A stretch of DNA of 64,000 nucleotides from Sporocytophaga sp. (GCF_017745095.1 NZ_JAGHZZ010000003.1:124001-188000); one strand, 5' to 3'. Counted from the first letter of the stretch, positions 53,237 through 62,728 are shown. The notes: generated from the letters alone by a model not told the origin. A program made the numbers and translations.

Positions 53237-53640
53237 TAATTAAATGATACTATCTGCTTAATTGCAGGATCTAAGCTCAATGCAACCGGACAAGTATGAG
53301 CGGCGTGTTCAAGTTTTCCTTTGAATTCATCGCTCAGACTTAGGCCAGTAGGGAAAGTAAAGTTTACATGAATTTCGGAAATCTTTCTCGGATTGGCAGT
53401 CATAATCTTGGTTACCTCCGCTTCCACTCCATCAATAAGAAGGTTTTCCTTTCTTGCAGTAATTCCCATGATAGTCATCATGCAACTGCAAAGCGCAGCA
53501 GAAACCAAATCTGTGGGTGAAAAAGCTTCCCCTTTTCCGTTATTGTCAAGAGGAGCATCAGTAATAATCGTATTACCAGACTTCAGATGAACCGCTTCGG
53601 TTCTCAAATCTCCCAGATATTTATTTTTTATTGAAAACAT
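53233..53640 (-). CDS. OsmC-family peroxide reductase
   Basis: A 135-residue OsmC/Ohr-type protein that reduces peroxides with two cysteines. Cys51 or Cys53 (SAALCSCMMTIMGI) and Cys117 (HAAHTCPVALSL) are at the family positions; the first has an unusual CSC pair. The N-terminal part is the beta-strand region with SPTDLVSAAL. It lies on its own on the minus strand, its last 4 bases overlapping ytxJ. A shared role with ytxJ in thiol or peroxide stress would be plausible. Confidence 0.9.
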   Translation of the reverse strand: MFSIKNKYLGDLRTEAVHLKSGNTIITDAPLDNNGKGEAFSPTDLVSAALCSCMMTIMGITARKENLLIDGVEAEVTKIMTANPRKISEIHVNFTFPTGLSLSDEFKGKLEHAAHTCPVALSLDPAIKQIVSFNY

Positions 53641-53692
53641 CAGACCAAAACTTGATTTTTAAGTTAAGTTTAAAAATAGAAAATTAATTAAA

Positions 53693-54427
53693 ATGAAATT
53701 TATAAAGGTTGTTTTTTATATCCTAATGCTTGTTTCTATCTGTATATCAGAAACAAAGGCTCAGGTGCTGGAACCACCCTATAAAAGGGAATTTCTTATT
53801 GGCTTGAATTTTAATACCAATGCCGGATTTATAGGTGGATTAAACGGAAGATATTCAAGATTAAAAAAGAACAATATTTACGAAACGTTCGGAGTCGAAA
53901 TAGTAAATGTAAAACATCCCAAAGAAGCTAAGTATGCAAGCTCTAACGGCAGCCCTTACGTTCAGCAAAAGAAAAACTATCTCTTTCCTGTCAGATTGCA
54001 ATATGGTCGAACTATAATTTTATTCCATAAAGCTCCTGAAGAAGGTGTGCAGGTTGATGCAGTTTTTGCCGGAGGACTAACTATTGGAATCCTTAAGCCA
54101 TACACTATTGAATATGATTATGACTCCTATACTGCAATAGAACCCTATGATCCAGAGAAGCATACCAATACTAACAAAATTCTGGGCACAGGGGGCATTT
54201 TCTCCGGTTTTGATCAAATGAAAATAGTTCCTGGATTGAACGTGAAAGCAGGGATAAGCTTTGAGTTCGGAAGTTTTATAAGCAATGTATCCGGCATAGA
54301 AATAGGAACTTTGATTGAGGCTTATCCTCAGAAAATGGTCATCCTTGACGACATCAATCATTCCTATCAAAATAAATCTGTATTCACGTCTTTATACGTG
54401 ACAATATTTTACGGAAGAAGAAAATAG
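53693..54427 (+). CDS. Secreted protein, probable outer-membrane beta-barrel
   Basis: A 244-residue protein with signal peptide MKFIKVVFYILMLVSICISE (cut near ETKAQ). The rest is rich in alternating hydrophobic and polar residues with frequent Gly and aromatics (EFLIGLNFNTNAGFIGGLNG; FTSLYVTIFYGRRK at the end), like small outer-membrane barrels. The last residues (FYGRRK) are not the classic C-terminal Phe/Trp. No catalytic motif is seen. It is a single plus-strand gene 111 bases before lipA. Confidence 0.6.
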   Translation: MKFIKVVFYILMLVSICISETKAQVLEPPYKREFLIGLNFNTNAGFIGGLNGRYSRLKKNNIYETFGVEIVNVKHPKEAKYASSNGSPYVQQKKNYLFPVRLQYGRTIILFHKAPEEGVQVDAVFAGGLTIGILKPYTIEYDYDSYTAIEPYDPEKHTNTNKILGTGGIFSGFDQMKIVPGLNVKAGISFEFGSFISNVSGIEIGTLIEAYPQKMVILDDINHSYQNKSVFTSLYVTIFYGRRK

Positions 54428-54538
54428 TTACTTTTTACCAAATTAATTGATTCTCTGCATTGTTAGGGAGAAGCAGGTCTGTGCTTAGGATTTGGCAAAA
54501 ATCTTTCTTATTTTTCGTAAATTTCAAATAGTAATAGA

Positions 54539-55411
54539 ATGGCCGAAGAAGTTGTAAACAACTCAGAACCAACGAGAAAAAGCAAACCCGATTGGTTAAG
54601 GGTAAAGCTTCCTGTTGGAAAAGAGTATGCAAAAGTAAGGCAGCTTGTTGATGATCATAAACTTCATACAATCTGTCAGAGCGGAAATTGCCCAAATATG
54701 GGTGAATGCTGGGGAGCAGGAACAGCCACGTTTATGATCCTTGGTAACGTATGCACAAGAAGTTGTTCGTTTTGTGCTGTTGCAACAGGAAGACCCACCG
54801 AATATGATATCGATGAACCAAGAAGGGTTGCTGAAGCAGTAAAATTGATGACAGTAAAGCATTGCGTGATCACATCGGTTAACAGAGATGAGCTGAAAGA
54901 TCGTGGTGCTGAGGTCTGGTATCAGACAGTAAAAGCCATTAAAGAAGTTTCTCCTCAAACGACCATCGAAACACTTATTCCAGATGTGAAAGGCAACTGG
55001 GAGGCGCTTGAAAGAATGATCAGTGCAGGCCAGGAAGTTGTATCTCATAACATGGAAACAGTAAAGAGGCTGTACAGACTTGTGAGACCACAAGCCAAAT
55101 ATGAAAGAAGCCTTGAGCAGATACACAGAATAAAGAACTTCGGAAAAAGAACCAAGTCTGGTATTATGTTGGGATTAGGCGAAACGGAAGAAGAAGTTTA
55201 TGAAGCAATGGATGATCTTCTGGCTCATGGCCTGGACGTATTAACACTTGGTCAATATCTTCAGCCTACCAAGATGCACCTGGGTGTTGTTAACTTCATA
55301 CATCCGGATCAATTCAAAAAATATAAAGAAGTAGGTCTTCAAAAAGGATTTAACTATGTTGAATCCGGACCATTGGTAAGGTCTTCTTACCATGCAGAAA
55401 GACATATTTGA
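54539..55411 (+). CDS. lipA: Lipoyl synthase
   Basis: A 290-residue radical-SAM enzyme that inserts two sulfurs into octanoyl groups on E2 or GcvH proteins. The auxiliary cluster cysteines are Cys46, Cys51 and Cys57 ([13 protein letters not shown]); the radical-SAM triad is Cys72, Cys76, Cys79 ([10 protein letters not shown]). The late RSSYHAERH is also the family end. The substrate complexes fit other genes here: the fused E1 at 49332 and gcvP at the right edge both belong to lipoate-dependent systems. Confidence 0.97.
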   Translation: MAEEVVNNSEPTRKSKPDWLRVKLPVGKEYAKVRQLVDDHKLHTICQSGNCPNMGECWGAGTATFMILGNVCTRSCSFCAVATGRPTEYDIDEPRRVAEAVKLMTVKHCVITSVNRDELKDRGAEVWYQTVKAIKEVSPQTTIETLIPDVKGNWEALERMISAGQEVVSHNMETVKRLYRLVRPQAKYERSLEQIHRIKNFGKRTKSGIMLGLGETEEEVYEAMDDLLAHGLDVLTLGQYLQPTKMHLGVVNFIHPDQFKKYKEVGLQKGFNYVESGPLVRSSYHAERHI

Positions 55412-55416
55412 TGATT

Positions 55417-55472
55417 ATATAAAATGAATGTTGATTTGCTTATTGATTTGTAAATCAACATTCATTTTATAT
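55417..55472 (+). terminator. Long A/T-rich inverted repeat after lipA
   Basis: A perfect 21-bp inverted repeat (55417-55437 with 55452-55472) has a 14-base loop and starts 5 bases after the lipA stop. It lies between convergent genes. There is no clean T-tract, so it may act as a terminator or as an mRNA 3'-end stabiliser for both sides. Confidence 0.7.
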
Positions 55473-55493
55473 AGATTTCAGCAAACTATTTTC

Positions 55494-55925
55494 TTATTTA
55501 AAGAGCCCTCCAATTTTTTCTGTCACAGAACCCACTCCTCCTATACCGACCTTATTCAATAAATCCCCGCTATCTTTTGCTTGTCCACCTTCTGAAGTAA
55601 ACTTATCTAACAAAAACGGAATTACTGAATTGCCAATAGACTGAGCTTTAGATTCATCAATACCTAACTTGGAAGCTATAGAAGGAACGAATTTCTTCAT
55701 AATTGAATTAGAGAAATTCTGTTTTCCTTCCTGATCGCTCTTGCCGTTAAATAAGTTCAACAGTTGATTGCCATTTCCTGATGAGGCCATACTTTGCAAA
55801 CCTCCTTTAAAAGAGTCTCCCGCAACCTCCATTGTTTTATCCAGCTGTTGAGAATTCAAATTTTCCTTTTGTTGAAGAACCGGTCCTAAATTGTCCTTGG
55901 CTAACTTTAAAATCTGATCAATCAT
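55494..55925 (-). CDS. DUF937/YidB-like protein
   Basis: A 143-residue soluble protein. It begins MIDQILKLAKDNLGPVLQQK and has Gln/Asn/Gly-rich helices (KTMEVAGDSFKGGLQSMASS) and a Gly-rich end (GDLLNKVGIGGVGSVTEKIG, in part). The pattern is weakly like DUF937/YidB proteins, whose role is unknown. No signal peptide or membrane helix is seen. The upstream space holds the third AAAGC repeat, and the downstream end faces lipA across the 21-bp inverted repeat. Confidence 0.65.
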   Translation of the reverse strand: MIDQILKLAKDNLGPVLQQKENLNSQQLDKTMEVAGDSFKGGLQSMASSGNGNQLLNLFNGKSDQEGKQNFSNSIMKKFVPSIASKLGIDESKAQSIGNSVIPFLLDKFTSEGGQAKDSGDLLNKVGIGGVGSVTEKIGGLFK

Positions 55926-55984
55926 ATTCTTTCTGCTTTATTATCTCTTCTAAGAAAAACCAGGCTTATTATAATTAGGTTCTT

Positions 55985-56100
55985 TTTAAGCATAAAGCAC
56001 AAGGCACAAGGCAAAAAGCGGAAAGCTTATGTATCCTATTTTATACTTTTAGCTTTGTGGCCTTATGCTTTGAGCTTTCGGCTTTGAGCTTTACGCTTTA
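55985..56100. repeat. AAAGC-rich intergenic repeat, hairpin-forming (copy 3)
   Basis: The left arm (about 55988-56025) has AAGCATAAAGCACAAGGC and similar units; the right arm (about 56048-56099) has AGCTTTGTGGCCTTATGCTTTG and further GCTTT units. The arms pair imperfectly. The type of unit is the same as copies 1 and 2. Here it lies between two minus-strand genes rather than convergent ones. Confidence 0.6.
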
Positions 56101-56132
56101 AAAAAAAAGAGCTACCCTTTCGAGCAGCTCTT
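56099..56132 (-). terminator. Terminator of the GH8 gene
   Basis: AAGAGCT (56107-56113) pairs with AGCTCTT (56126-56132) around a 12-base loop. On the minus strand it is followed by eight or more T. It lies 47 bases beyond the GH8 stop. Confidence 0.8.
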
Positions 56133-56178
56133 CGTGTTTCACTAAAAAATTAACCTTACTGTAACCTACTTAAAAACA

Positions 56179-59100
56179 CTAATTCTTTATAATCCTTGTC
56201 GTATAGCTATTCTCTTCATAGGTCACCGTAACAATATAAGTTCCTATTGCTAGCCCTTTACCTATTGGTAATAATTGGCCTTCAAACGTAGTCGTATAAA
56301 CTGTTACTGGCTTTCCATATACATCATTAATACTAACTGTTGCCTCAGATACCCCATTACCAGCAAAAGGAATAGAAACTAATGTTTCATCATTAAATGG
56401 ATTAGGCCCTGCAATGGTCATTCCAAGTGCTGCTCTGGCTGCAGAAGGCATAGCTATTTCTTCGCATATAGAGATATTTTTGACATAATTTACAAGCTGT
56501 TTATTTGGTTGTCCATTCCAGTTTAGTTTAAGTACCAGATAATAGCTTCCTGTTGAAAGAGCATTAAAGCTAACTGACTTATTTACAAAATCAGATGAAG
56601 TAAAATCTCCTTCAATCTTTGCTAATGGCTGCACATTTTCTGCACCATACCATTCAATTGACTTTGCAAACCCTGTTTCTATTGAAGCAATATTAACATC
56701 GGCATCATCTTTAAAATCAAATGAGATAGTATAAGATTTTCCTGCTTCCACAGAATGCTTTGCTCCGCTTTCTATGACGTACAGATATGATTGTCCCCAT
56801 TGTCTCTGAGTTACCTTCAGAGCGTTATTTTCATTACTTGCACCAGCTCCAAGATATTGATCGGTAAACTGATTTCTTACCACAAATTTTGAAGCATCAG
56901 GAACTTCAGTAAGTTGACAAGCTCCGCTTGGCAGGCTTGGAGTTGATGCAGGATTGAACTCGACATAGTTAAGGTTAAACTCTGCTGAATCCAGTACTAT
57001 CTTCATGGTCTGAAGACCAGCTGTAAGCTGAACATTAGAAATTTTCACAGTAGTATACTTCTGCCAATCACCTGTATTTGGTACTGTAACTGGCCCAGAA
57101 ATATTCACACCATTCATTTCAACATGCAACGTTTTTCCTGAATTCGGAGAAGCAACTCTCACTCCCAGTTCATAGGTTCCTGTTTCTTTCACTTCTACTG
57201 AGTAGTTTAGCCACTCCCCAATATCCATGTACCCAATATCATAGCCACCTTCAGAACAACTTTCTATATCTACATATTCATCAGTTCTATACTGGCCTCC
57301 TTTATTATCCTTTGTATCGTCATAGTAAGCAATATTCAAACCTCCAAGGTCAAAATTCTCTGCTTCGATTTTTCCAGGGATTAAAGCTGGACTGCCTTTA
57401 TAAGGAGAAGATACTGTCGGGGATGATGATGTCTTTTTAAATTCAACATAGTTTAAGTTAAACTCTGCTGAATCCATCACTATCTTCATAGTCTGTAGAC
57501 CCGCTGCAAGTTGAACATTTGAAATCTTCAGAGTTGTATACTTCTGCCAATCGCCAGTATTAGGAATTGTTACAGATCCAGAAATATCCACACCGTTCAT
57601 CTCAACATGCAATACTTTTCCTGAATTTGGAGAAGCAACTCTCACTCCCAGATCATAGGTACCTGTTTCTTTCACTTCTACTGAGTAGTTTAGCCATTCA
57701 CCAATATCCATGAATCCGATATCATAGCCACCTTCAGAACAGGTTTCTATATCGACATATTCATCCGTTCTATATTGGCCGCCCTTATTATCCTTTGTAT
57801 CATCATAGTAAGCAATATTCAATCCACCAAGATCAAAATTCTCTGCTTCGATTTTTCCAGGGATTAAAGCAGGAGTTCCTTTATATGGAGATGATACAGT
57901 CGGGGATGATGACTTTTTAAATTCTACATAATTAAGGTTAAATTCTGCTTCATCCATAACTATCTTCATAGTTTGTACACCTGCAGTAAGCTGAACATTA
58001 GAGATCTTTACTGTTTTATACTTCTGCCAGTCTCCTGTATTGGGTACTGTAACCGGTCCAGAAATATCTACACCATTCATCTCAATATGCAATACTTTTC
58101 CTGAATTCGGAGAAGCAACTCTCACTCCAAGTTCATAGACTCCTGTTTCCTTTACTTCTACCGAGTAGTTTAGCCATTCGCCGATATCCATATAACCAAT
58201 GTTATAACCACCTTCTGAACAGGTTTCTATATCAACATATTCATCTGTTCTGTACTGACCGCCTTTATTATCCTTTGTATCATCATAGTAAGCAACATCC
58301 AATCCGCCAAGATCAAAATTCTCTGCTTCAATTTTCCCAGGAATTATGGCTGGAGTTCCTTTATAAGGAGAAGATACTGTCGGAGATGATATCTTCTTAA
58401 ATTCAACATAGTTTAGATTAAACTCTGCGGAATCCATTACTATCTTCATAGTTTGTATACCAGCAGTAAGCTGAATATTGGAAACCTTTACTGTTGTATA
58501 TTTCTGCCAGTCCCCTGTATTTGCTACTGTTACAGGACCAGAAATATCTACTCCATTCATCTCAACATGCAATACTTTCCCTGAATTCGGAGAGCCAACT
58601 CTCACTCCCAGTTCATATGTTCCGGTTTCCTTTACTTCTACAGTATAATCCAGCCATTCTCCAATGTCCATGTAACCGATATCATAACCTCCTTCAGAGC
58701 AGCTTTCAATATCAACATATTCATCTTTTCTATACTGGCCACCTTTATTATCCTTTGTATCATCATAATAAGCAACATCCAATCCTCCAAGATCAAAATT
58801 CTCTGCTTCAATTTTCCCAGGAATTATAGCTGGAGAACCTTTATAAGGTTCTTTTTGAGCAGTGTTTTCCGTAACAATGATTGTGATTGGGCCTGCCTCT
58901 GAAGACAAACCTGAATTATCAATTGCTTTTACAGTAACTGTATGAGTTCCTACTGACGCATTATTCCACAATAGCGAATATGGCTCAAGCAATTCCTCTC
59001 CGATTTTAACAGTGCCTTCATAATACTCTACCTTTGCAATTGTTCCATCAACATCAGAAGCATCTGCATTGATAGTTATCGTTTTACCTTTGACGAACGT

Positions 59101-62100
59101 CGCATTGTTAGCTGGCGAAGTTATGACAACTGTAGGAGCTTTCCCATCCAGAGCCTTAACGACAATATTAATCACAGAAGAAGTAGTCGCTGCCCCTTTA
59201 TCATCAGTCGCTTTTGCTGTTATTGAATAATTTCCTGCAGCAACATTAGTCCAACTGAAAGAATATGGGCTTGATGCATCTTCTCCTATCTTCGTTGCTC
59301 CTTGATAAAACTCAACTTTAGCTACAGATCCATCGGCGTCAGATGCATTAGCGGAAAAGGTAATAGTAGCTCCTGCGTCAAATGAGGTATTGGTAAGAGG
59401 AGAAATAATTGAGACTGCAGGAGAAAGATTTTCTTTTGCCTGAACAAATATTGTGACGATAGAAGAAGTAGTCGAAGCTCCTTTGTCATCTGTTGCTTTA
59501 GCTGCAATTGAATAACTTCCTGCAGCTATACCTGTCCAGCTAAATGAATATGGGCTTGATGAAACTTCACCTATCTTGGTTGTTCCTTGATAAAATTCAA
59601 CCTTTGAAATAGATCCATCCGGATCCGATGCATTTACGGAGATATTAATCACTTCTCCCTCTCCAAATACAGCATTAGGAACCGGGGTAACAATTGAAAC
59701 AGTTGGCAATGCATTATCTTTAGCATTAACTGTAAAATTTATTGCAGTAGAAATTGTGGAAGCACCTTTATCATCAAATGCTTTTGCTGTAATGGTATAA
59801 CCACCCACAGGCACATCGGTCCAACTTATGCTGAAAGGACTTGAAACATCTTCGCCTATTTTAAGGTCTCCAAGATAAAACTCAACTTTAGCTACAGATC
59901 CATCGGCGTCAGATGCGTTTGCGCTAATAATAACAGCTTCTCCAACCGTAAATACTTGATTGGAAGTCGGAGCTGTCAATGATACTGTTGGTGAAACATT
60001 GGTTTTTTCATTAACAGTAATTGCAACTGAAGATGAAGTCGTTGAAGCACCTTTATCATCTGTTGCTTTTGCTGTAATTACATAAGAACCTACTGCTGCA
60101 TTTGTCCAGCTGAAAGAGTATGGACTTGTTACATCCTCTCCCAATTTGGTGTTTCCCTGATAAAACTCAACTTTAGCAACTGAGCCATCTGAATCGGCGG
60201 CATTAGCACTAATGGTGATCGTTTCTCCTGCTGTAAATACAGTATTAGCAGTCGGAGTTGTCAATGATATTGTTGGTGAAACGTTTGCTTTTTCATTCAC
60301 CGTAATCATAACTGAAGAAGAAGTTGTTGAAGCACCTTTATCATCTGTGGCTTTTGCCGTGATTACATAAGAACCTGCTGCTGCATTTGTCCAGCTGAAA
60401 GAGTATGGACTTGTTGCATCCTCTCCTAATTTAGTTGCTCCCTGATAAAATTCTACTTTGGAAACTGAACCATCAACATCAGATGCATTAGCACTAATCG
60501 TAATCGTTTCTCCTACTGTAAAAACAGTATTAGCGGTCGGAGCTGTCAATGATACTGTCGGAGCTACATTTGCTTTTGCATTCACTGTGATCGTAACTGA
60601 AGCCGAGGTCGTTGAAGCACCTTTATCATCTGTGGCTTTTGCTGTGATTACATAAGAGCCTGCGGCTGCATTTGTCCAGCTGAATGAATATGGGCTTGTT
60701 GCATCCTCTCCTATTTTGGTTGTACCTTGGTAAAACTCCACTTTGGCAACTGAGCCATCGGAATCAGAAGCATTAGCATTAATGGTGATCGTTTCTCCTA
60801 CTGTAAAAACAGTATTAGCGGTCGGAGCTGTCAATGATACTGTCGGAGCTACATTTGCTTTTGCATTCACTGTGATCGTAACTGAAGCCGAAGTAGTTGA
60901 AGCACCTTTATCATCTGTGGCTTTTGCTGTGATTACATAAGAACCTGCTGCTGCATTAGTCCAACTGAAGGAATATGGACTTGTTGCATCCTCTCCCAGT
61001 TTGATTGTTCCCTGATAAAACTCCACTTTGGAAACTGAGCCATCGGAATCAGAAGCATTAGCATTAATGGTAATCGTTTCTCCTACAGTAAATGCAGCAT
61101 TAGAAGTCGGAGCAGTCAATGAAACTGTTGGTGAAACATTTGCACTTTCAGTGCTAAGAGGATTATAAAAATTTCCTGATAGCAGATAAAGATAAAGCGT
61201 TTTTAAAGTTTGATTGAAGTACCAGTTTGCTTCGTTAATTCCTTTTAAGTCGGAATAAGAATCATCCAGGTGAGATTGGTTCTCACCACCCATTGCAGCA
61301 CATGCAAAGGTACCAACGAAGGTACAATTATGTGCAGTACCATAAGCAGAACCATTCTGGTTGTAGCCGTCTTTTACATTTTTGGTACCACCATTAGTTC
61401 TTATAAAATCTGAAGTCTTTTTAACATAGGCTTTTGCTTCCGGTGTACCAAACCATAAATAATCTACAGCAATCCTCCATGGCGTCCTAACTGCATCATA
61501 GTGGAATTTGGTTCCTCCTGAATAATATCCGCTTGCATTAGAGGAATATGTTCCGTCAGCTTTGCACCAGTCAGAAACAAAACCACCGGCAGCGTTATTT
61601 TTTGAAAGGTTTGCGTTGATGATCTCATAACACTTATCAGCTGCTGAGTTCCAGAAAGCTTCGTCATTGGTAAACTTTCCAAATACTCTGAAATATCCTG
61701 GAGTAAAGTAAGAAGGATTAGTCAGGTTACTTCCGCCAAACTGATCTCCTGGCTTTACTACTTTTGTACCACTCTCAAGTTCGTGAGTTTTAATTGCTGA
61801 GATAAGAGTTTTAGCATCGTTCTGATAGTTAATACTACCGGCACTTCCCCACTGACTATGAGCAACGATGAGTGCCATTGCGGCATCAAATTCCGCATCA
61901 GAAGCTCCGTTTGATCCTACGATTGAAGAACATTCGTTTATTTTCCAATGCATAACACCATTGGAATTTCTAAATGACTTATAATAATTCCAGAAACCAT
62001 CGAAATAAGTTTTGTCGCCGGCATAAGCTGCCATCAACATTCCATAGCCAATACCTTCAGATACTGTTTGATTGGGGGTATCGAATTTCACTCTGTATCT

Positions 62101-62295
62101 ACCATCTCCGCAGGCGGCTGTCCAATTGGACTTCCAGACACTATAGTTAGATGAAGCATCCGAAGCATTTCTGTTTGTTGGCATTATACCATTGGGGTAA
62201 ATTTTATTTTGGGGGAAAGGCATATTCTGCCCATTTGCATTCCAGACATTCCCCAGAATGGCCAGCGATAAAAAGAGTAAAATTTTTCTTTTCAT
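56179..62295 (-). CDS. Multimodular GH8 glucanase/cellulase with Ig-like and CBM6 modules and T9SS tail
   Basis: A 2038-residue secreted enzyme. The signal peptide spans 1-23. The GH8 catalytic domain (24-385) has the likely acid Glu in TVSEGIGYGML and acids in SDAEFDAAMAL and FHYDAVRTPWR; GH8 enzymes cut beta-1,4-glucan, xylan or chitosan, so cellulose is probable, not certain. Eight Ig-like modules of about 95 residues (386-1149) form a long stalk. Four CBM6-like modules of about 160 residues (1150-1785), each starting PYKGxPAxIPGKIEAENFD, should bind beta-glucan or xylan. A further beta-sandwich precedes the T9SS type A tail (about 1955-2038). The protein is probably fixed to the cell surface. 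Confidence 0.93.
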   Translation of the reverse strand: MKRKILLFLSLAILGNVWNANGQNMPFPQNKIYPNGIMPTNRNASDASSNYSVWKSNWTAACGDGRYRVKFDTPNQTVSEGIGYGMLMAAYAGDKTYFDGFWNYYKSFRNSNGVMHWKINECSSIVGSNGASDAEFDAAMALIVAHSQWGSAGSINYQNDAKTLISAIKTHELESGTKVVKPGDQFGGSNLTNPSYFTPGYFRVFGKFTNDEAFWNSAADKCYEIINANLSKNNAAGGFVSDWCKADGTYSSNASGYYSGGTKFHYDAVRTPWRIAVDYLWFGTPEAKAYVKKTSDFIRTNGGTKNVKDGYNQNGSAYGTAHNCTFVGTFACAAMGGENQSHLDDSYSDLKGINEANWYFNQTLKTLYLYLLSGNFYNPLSTESANVSPTVSLTAPTSNAAFTVGETITINANASDSDGSVSKVEFYQGTIKLGEDATSPYSFSWTNAAAGSYVITAKATDDKGASTTSASVTITVNAKANVAPTVSLTAPTANTVFTVGETITINANASDSDGSVAKVEFYQGTTKIGEDATSPYSFSWTNAAAGSYVITAKATDDKGASTTSASVTITVNAKANVAPTVSLTAPTANTVFTVGETITISANASDVDGSVSKVEFYQGATKLGEDATSPYSFSWTNAAAGSYVITAKATDDKGASTTSSSVMITVNEKANVSPTISLTTPTANTVFTAGETITISANAADSDGSVAKVEFYQGNTKLGEDVTSPYSFSWTNAAVGSYVITAKATDDKGASTTSSSVAITVNEKTNVSPTVSLTAPTSNQVFTVGEAVIISANASDADGSVAKVEFYLGDLKIGEDVSSPFSISWTDVPVGGYTITAKAFDDKGASTISTAINFTVNAKDNALPTVSIVTPVPNAVFGEGEVINISVNASDPDGSISKVEFYQGTTKIGEVSSSPYSFSWTGIAAGSYSIAAKATDDKGASTTSSIVTIFVQAKENLSPAVSIISPLTNTSFDAGATITFSANASDADGSVAKVEFYQGATKIGEDASSPYSFSWTNVAAGNYSITAKATDDKGAATTSSVINIVVKALDGKAPTVVITSPANNATFVKGKTITINADASDVDGTIAKVEYYEGTVKIGEELLEPYSLLWNNASVGTHTVTVKAIDNSGLSSEAGPITIIVTENTAQKEPYKGSPAIIPGKIEAENFDLGGLDVAYYDDTKDNKGGQYRKDEYVDIESCSEGGYDIGYMDIGEWLDYTVEVKETGTYELGVRVGSPNSGKVLHVEMNGVDISGPVTVANTGDWQKYTTVKVSNIQLTAGIQTMKIVMDSAEFNLNYVEFKKISSPTVSSPYKGTPAIIPGKIEAENFDLGGLDVAYYDDTKDNKGGQYRTDEYVDIETCSEGGYNIGYMDIGEWLNYSVEVKETGVYELGVRVASPNSGKVLHIEMNGVDISGPVTVPNTGDWQKYKTVKISNVQLTAGVQTMKIVMDEAEFNLNYVEFKKSSSPTVSSPYKGTPALIPGKIEAENFDLGGLNIAYYDDTKDNKGGQYRTDEYVDIETCSEGGYDIGFMDIGEWLNYSVEVKETGTYDLGVRVASPNSGKVLHVEMNGVDISGSVTIPNTGDWQKYTTLKISNVQLAAGLQTMKIVMDSAEFNLNYVEFKKTSSSPTVSSPYKGSPALIPGKIEAENFDLGGLNIAYYDDTKDNKGGQYRTDEYVDIESCSEGGYDIGYMDIGEWLNYSVEVKETGTYELGVRVASPNSGKTLHVEMNGVNISGPVTVPNTGDWQKYTTVKISNVQLTAGLQTMKIVLDSAEFNLNYVEFNPASTPSLPSGACQLTEVPDASKFVVRNQFTDQYLGAGASNENNALKVTQRQWGQSYLYVIESGAKHSVEAGKSYTISFDFKDDADVNIASIETGFAKSIEWYGAENVQPLAKIEGDFTSSDFVNKSVSFNALSTGSYYLVLKLNWNGQPNKQLVNYVKNISICEEIAMPSAARAALGMTIAGPNPFNDETLVSIPFAGNGVSEATVSINDVYGKPVTVYTTTFEGQLLPIGKGLAIGTYIVTVTYEENSYTTRIIKN
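56940..58848 (-). repeat. Four tandem CBM6-like modules (about 480 bp each)
   Basis: Starts lie at 58848, 58368, 57888 and 57405 on the minus strand, a period of 480-483 bases. Long blocks are close to identical at DNA level, for example the part encoding CSEGGYDIGYMDIGEWL. All four keep the acidic Glu of KIEAENFD and the Tyr/Trp positions typical of CBM6 clefts, so all may bind. Confidence 0.85.
58849..61140 (-). repeat. Eight tandem Ig-like modules (about 285 bp each)
   Basis: Eight units starting at residue 386 carry the core KVEFYQGTTKIGEDATSPYS and PTVSLTAPT-type strands. Modules 1-5 are much closer to each other than to 6-8. Blocks at about 60510-60665 and 60795-60950 are nearly identical over some 150 bases, which implies recent duplication or gene conversion. 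Confidence 0.85.
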
Positions 62296-62728
62296 AGTTT
62301 ATGTGTTTTTCATGCGGTAAAGAAACTATTACTTAAATGCAAAATCCGAAACCTGAATAAAGCTTATTTCGTATGCACCATCAAATCAAAAATATAAATA
62401 TTTTGATAAAAAATTATAATTAAAAAACTCAACAATAACCTAAATTGTTAAAATTATAATTATAGCAATATTTTATTTTATTTTTTCAACAGCTTAAATA
62501 ACTAGAAAAACATAGGGCAGCAGAGTCCTAATCCAGATTTTGTACAAAAATAAAATTCATTAAAAAGTACAACAAAAAAAATTTAGATGCTGTAACACTT
62601 ATATTGAGATATCACTCAGAGAGGACTTAACATATAAATTACCTGCCATTTTTAAACACTTTGCATTTTTACAAAATCCAGTGCAAATTCAACTATAAAC
62701 TATTGATTACAATTTCACCTGTAACTTC
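62296..62728. other. 433-base AT-rich divergent intergenic region
   Basis: It separates the GH8 gene (minus) from the HAD-like gene (plus). Besides the promoter candidate at 62545-62576, a second half-site TATTTTTG lies on the minus strand at 62387-62394. I see no gene, RNA or terminator. A leader of about 240 bases for the GH8 mRNA would result if the distal promoter is used. Confidence 0.45.
62545..62576 (-). promoter_or_regulatory. Candidate promoter of the GH8 gene
   Basis: On the minus strand TTTG (62576-62573) is followed after 20 bases by TATTTTTG (62552-62545), the full Bacteroidota -33/-7 pair. The start would lie near 62538, giving a leader of about 240 bases to the ATG at 62295. 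The surrounding DNA is very AT-rich, so chance matches are possible. Confidence 0.45.

Noticed and set aside
54596-55126. 176-codon minus-strand frame opposite lipA
   Set aside because: lipA is certain from its cysteine motifs, and the antisense frame has no recognisable domain.
56940-61140. Repeat array as a possible CRISPR or integron-like structure
   Set aside because: The periods (about 285 and 480 bases) are multiples of three and code for Ig-like and CBM6-like modules in one frame.
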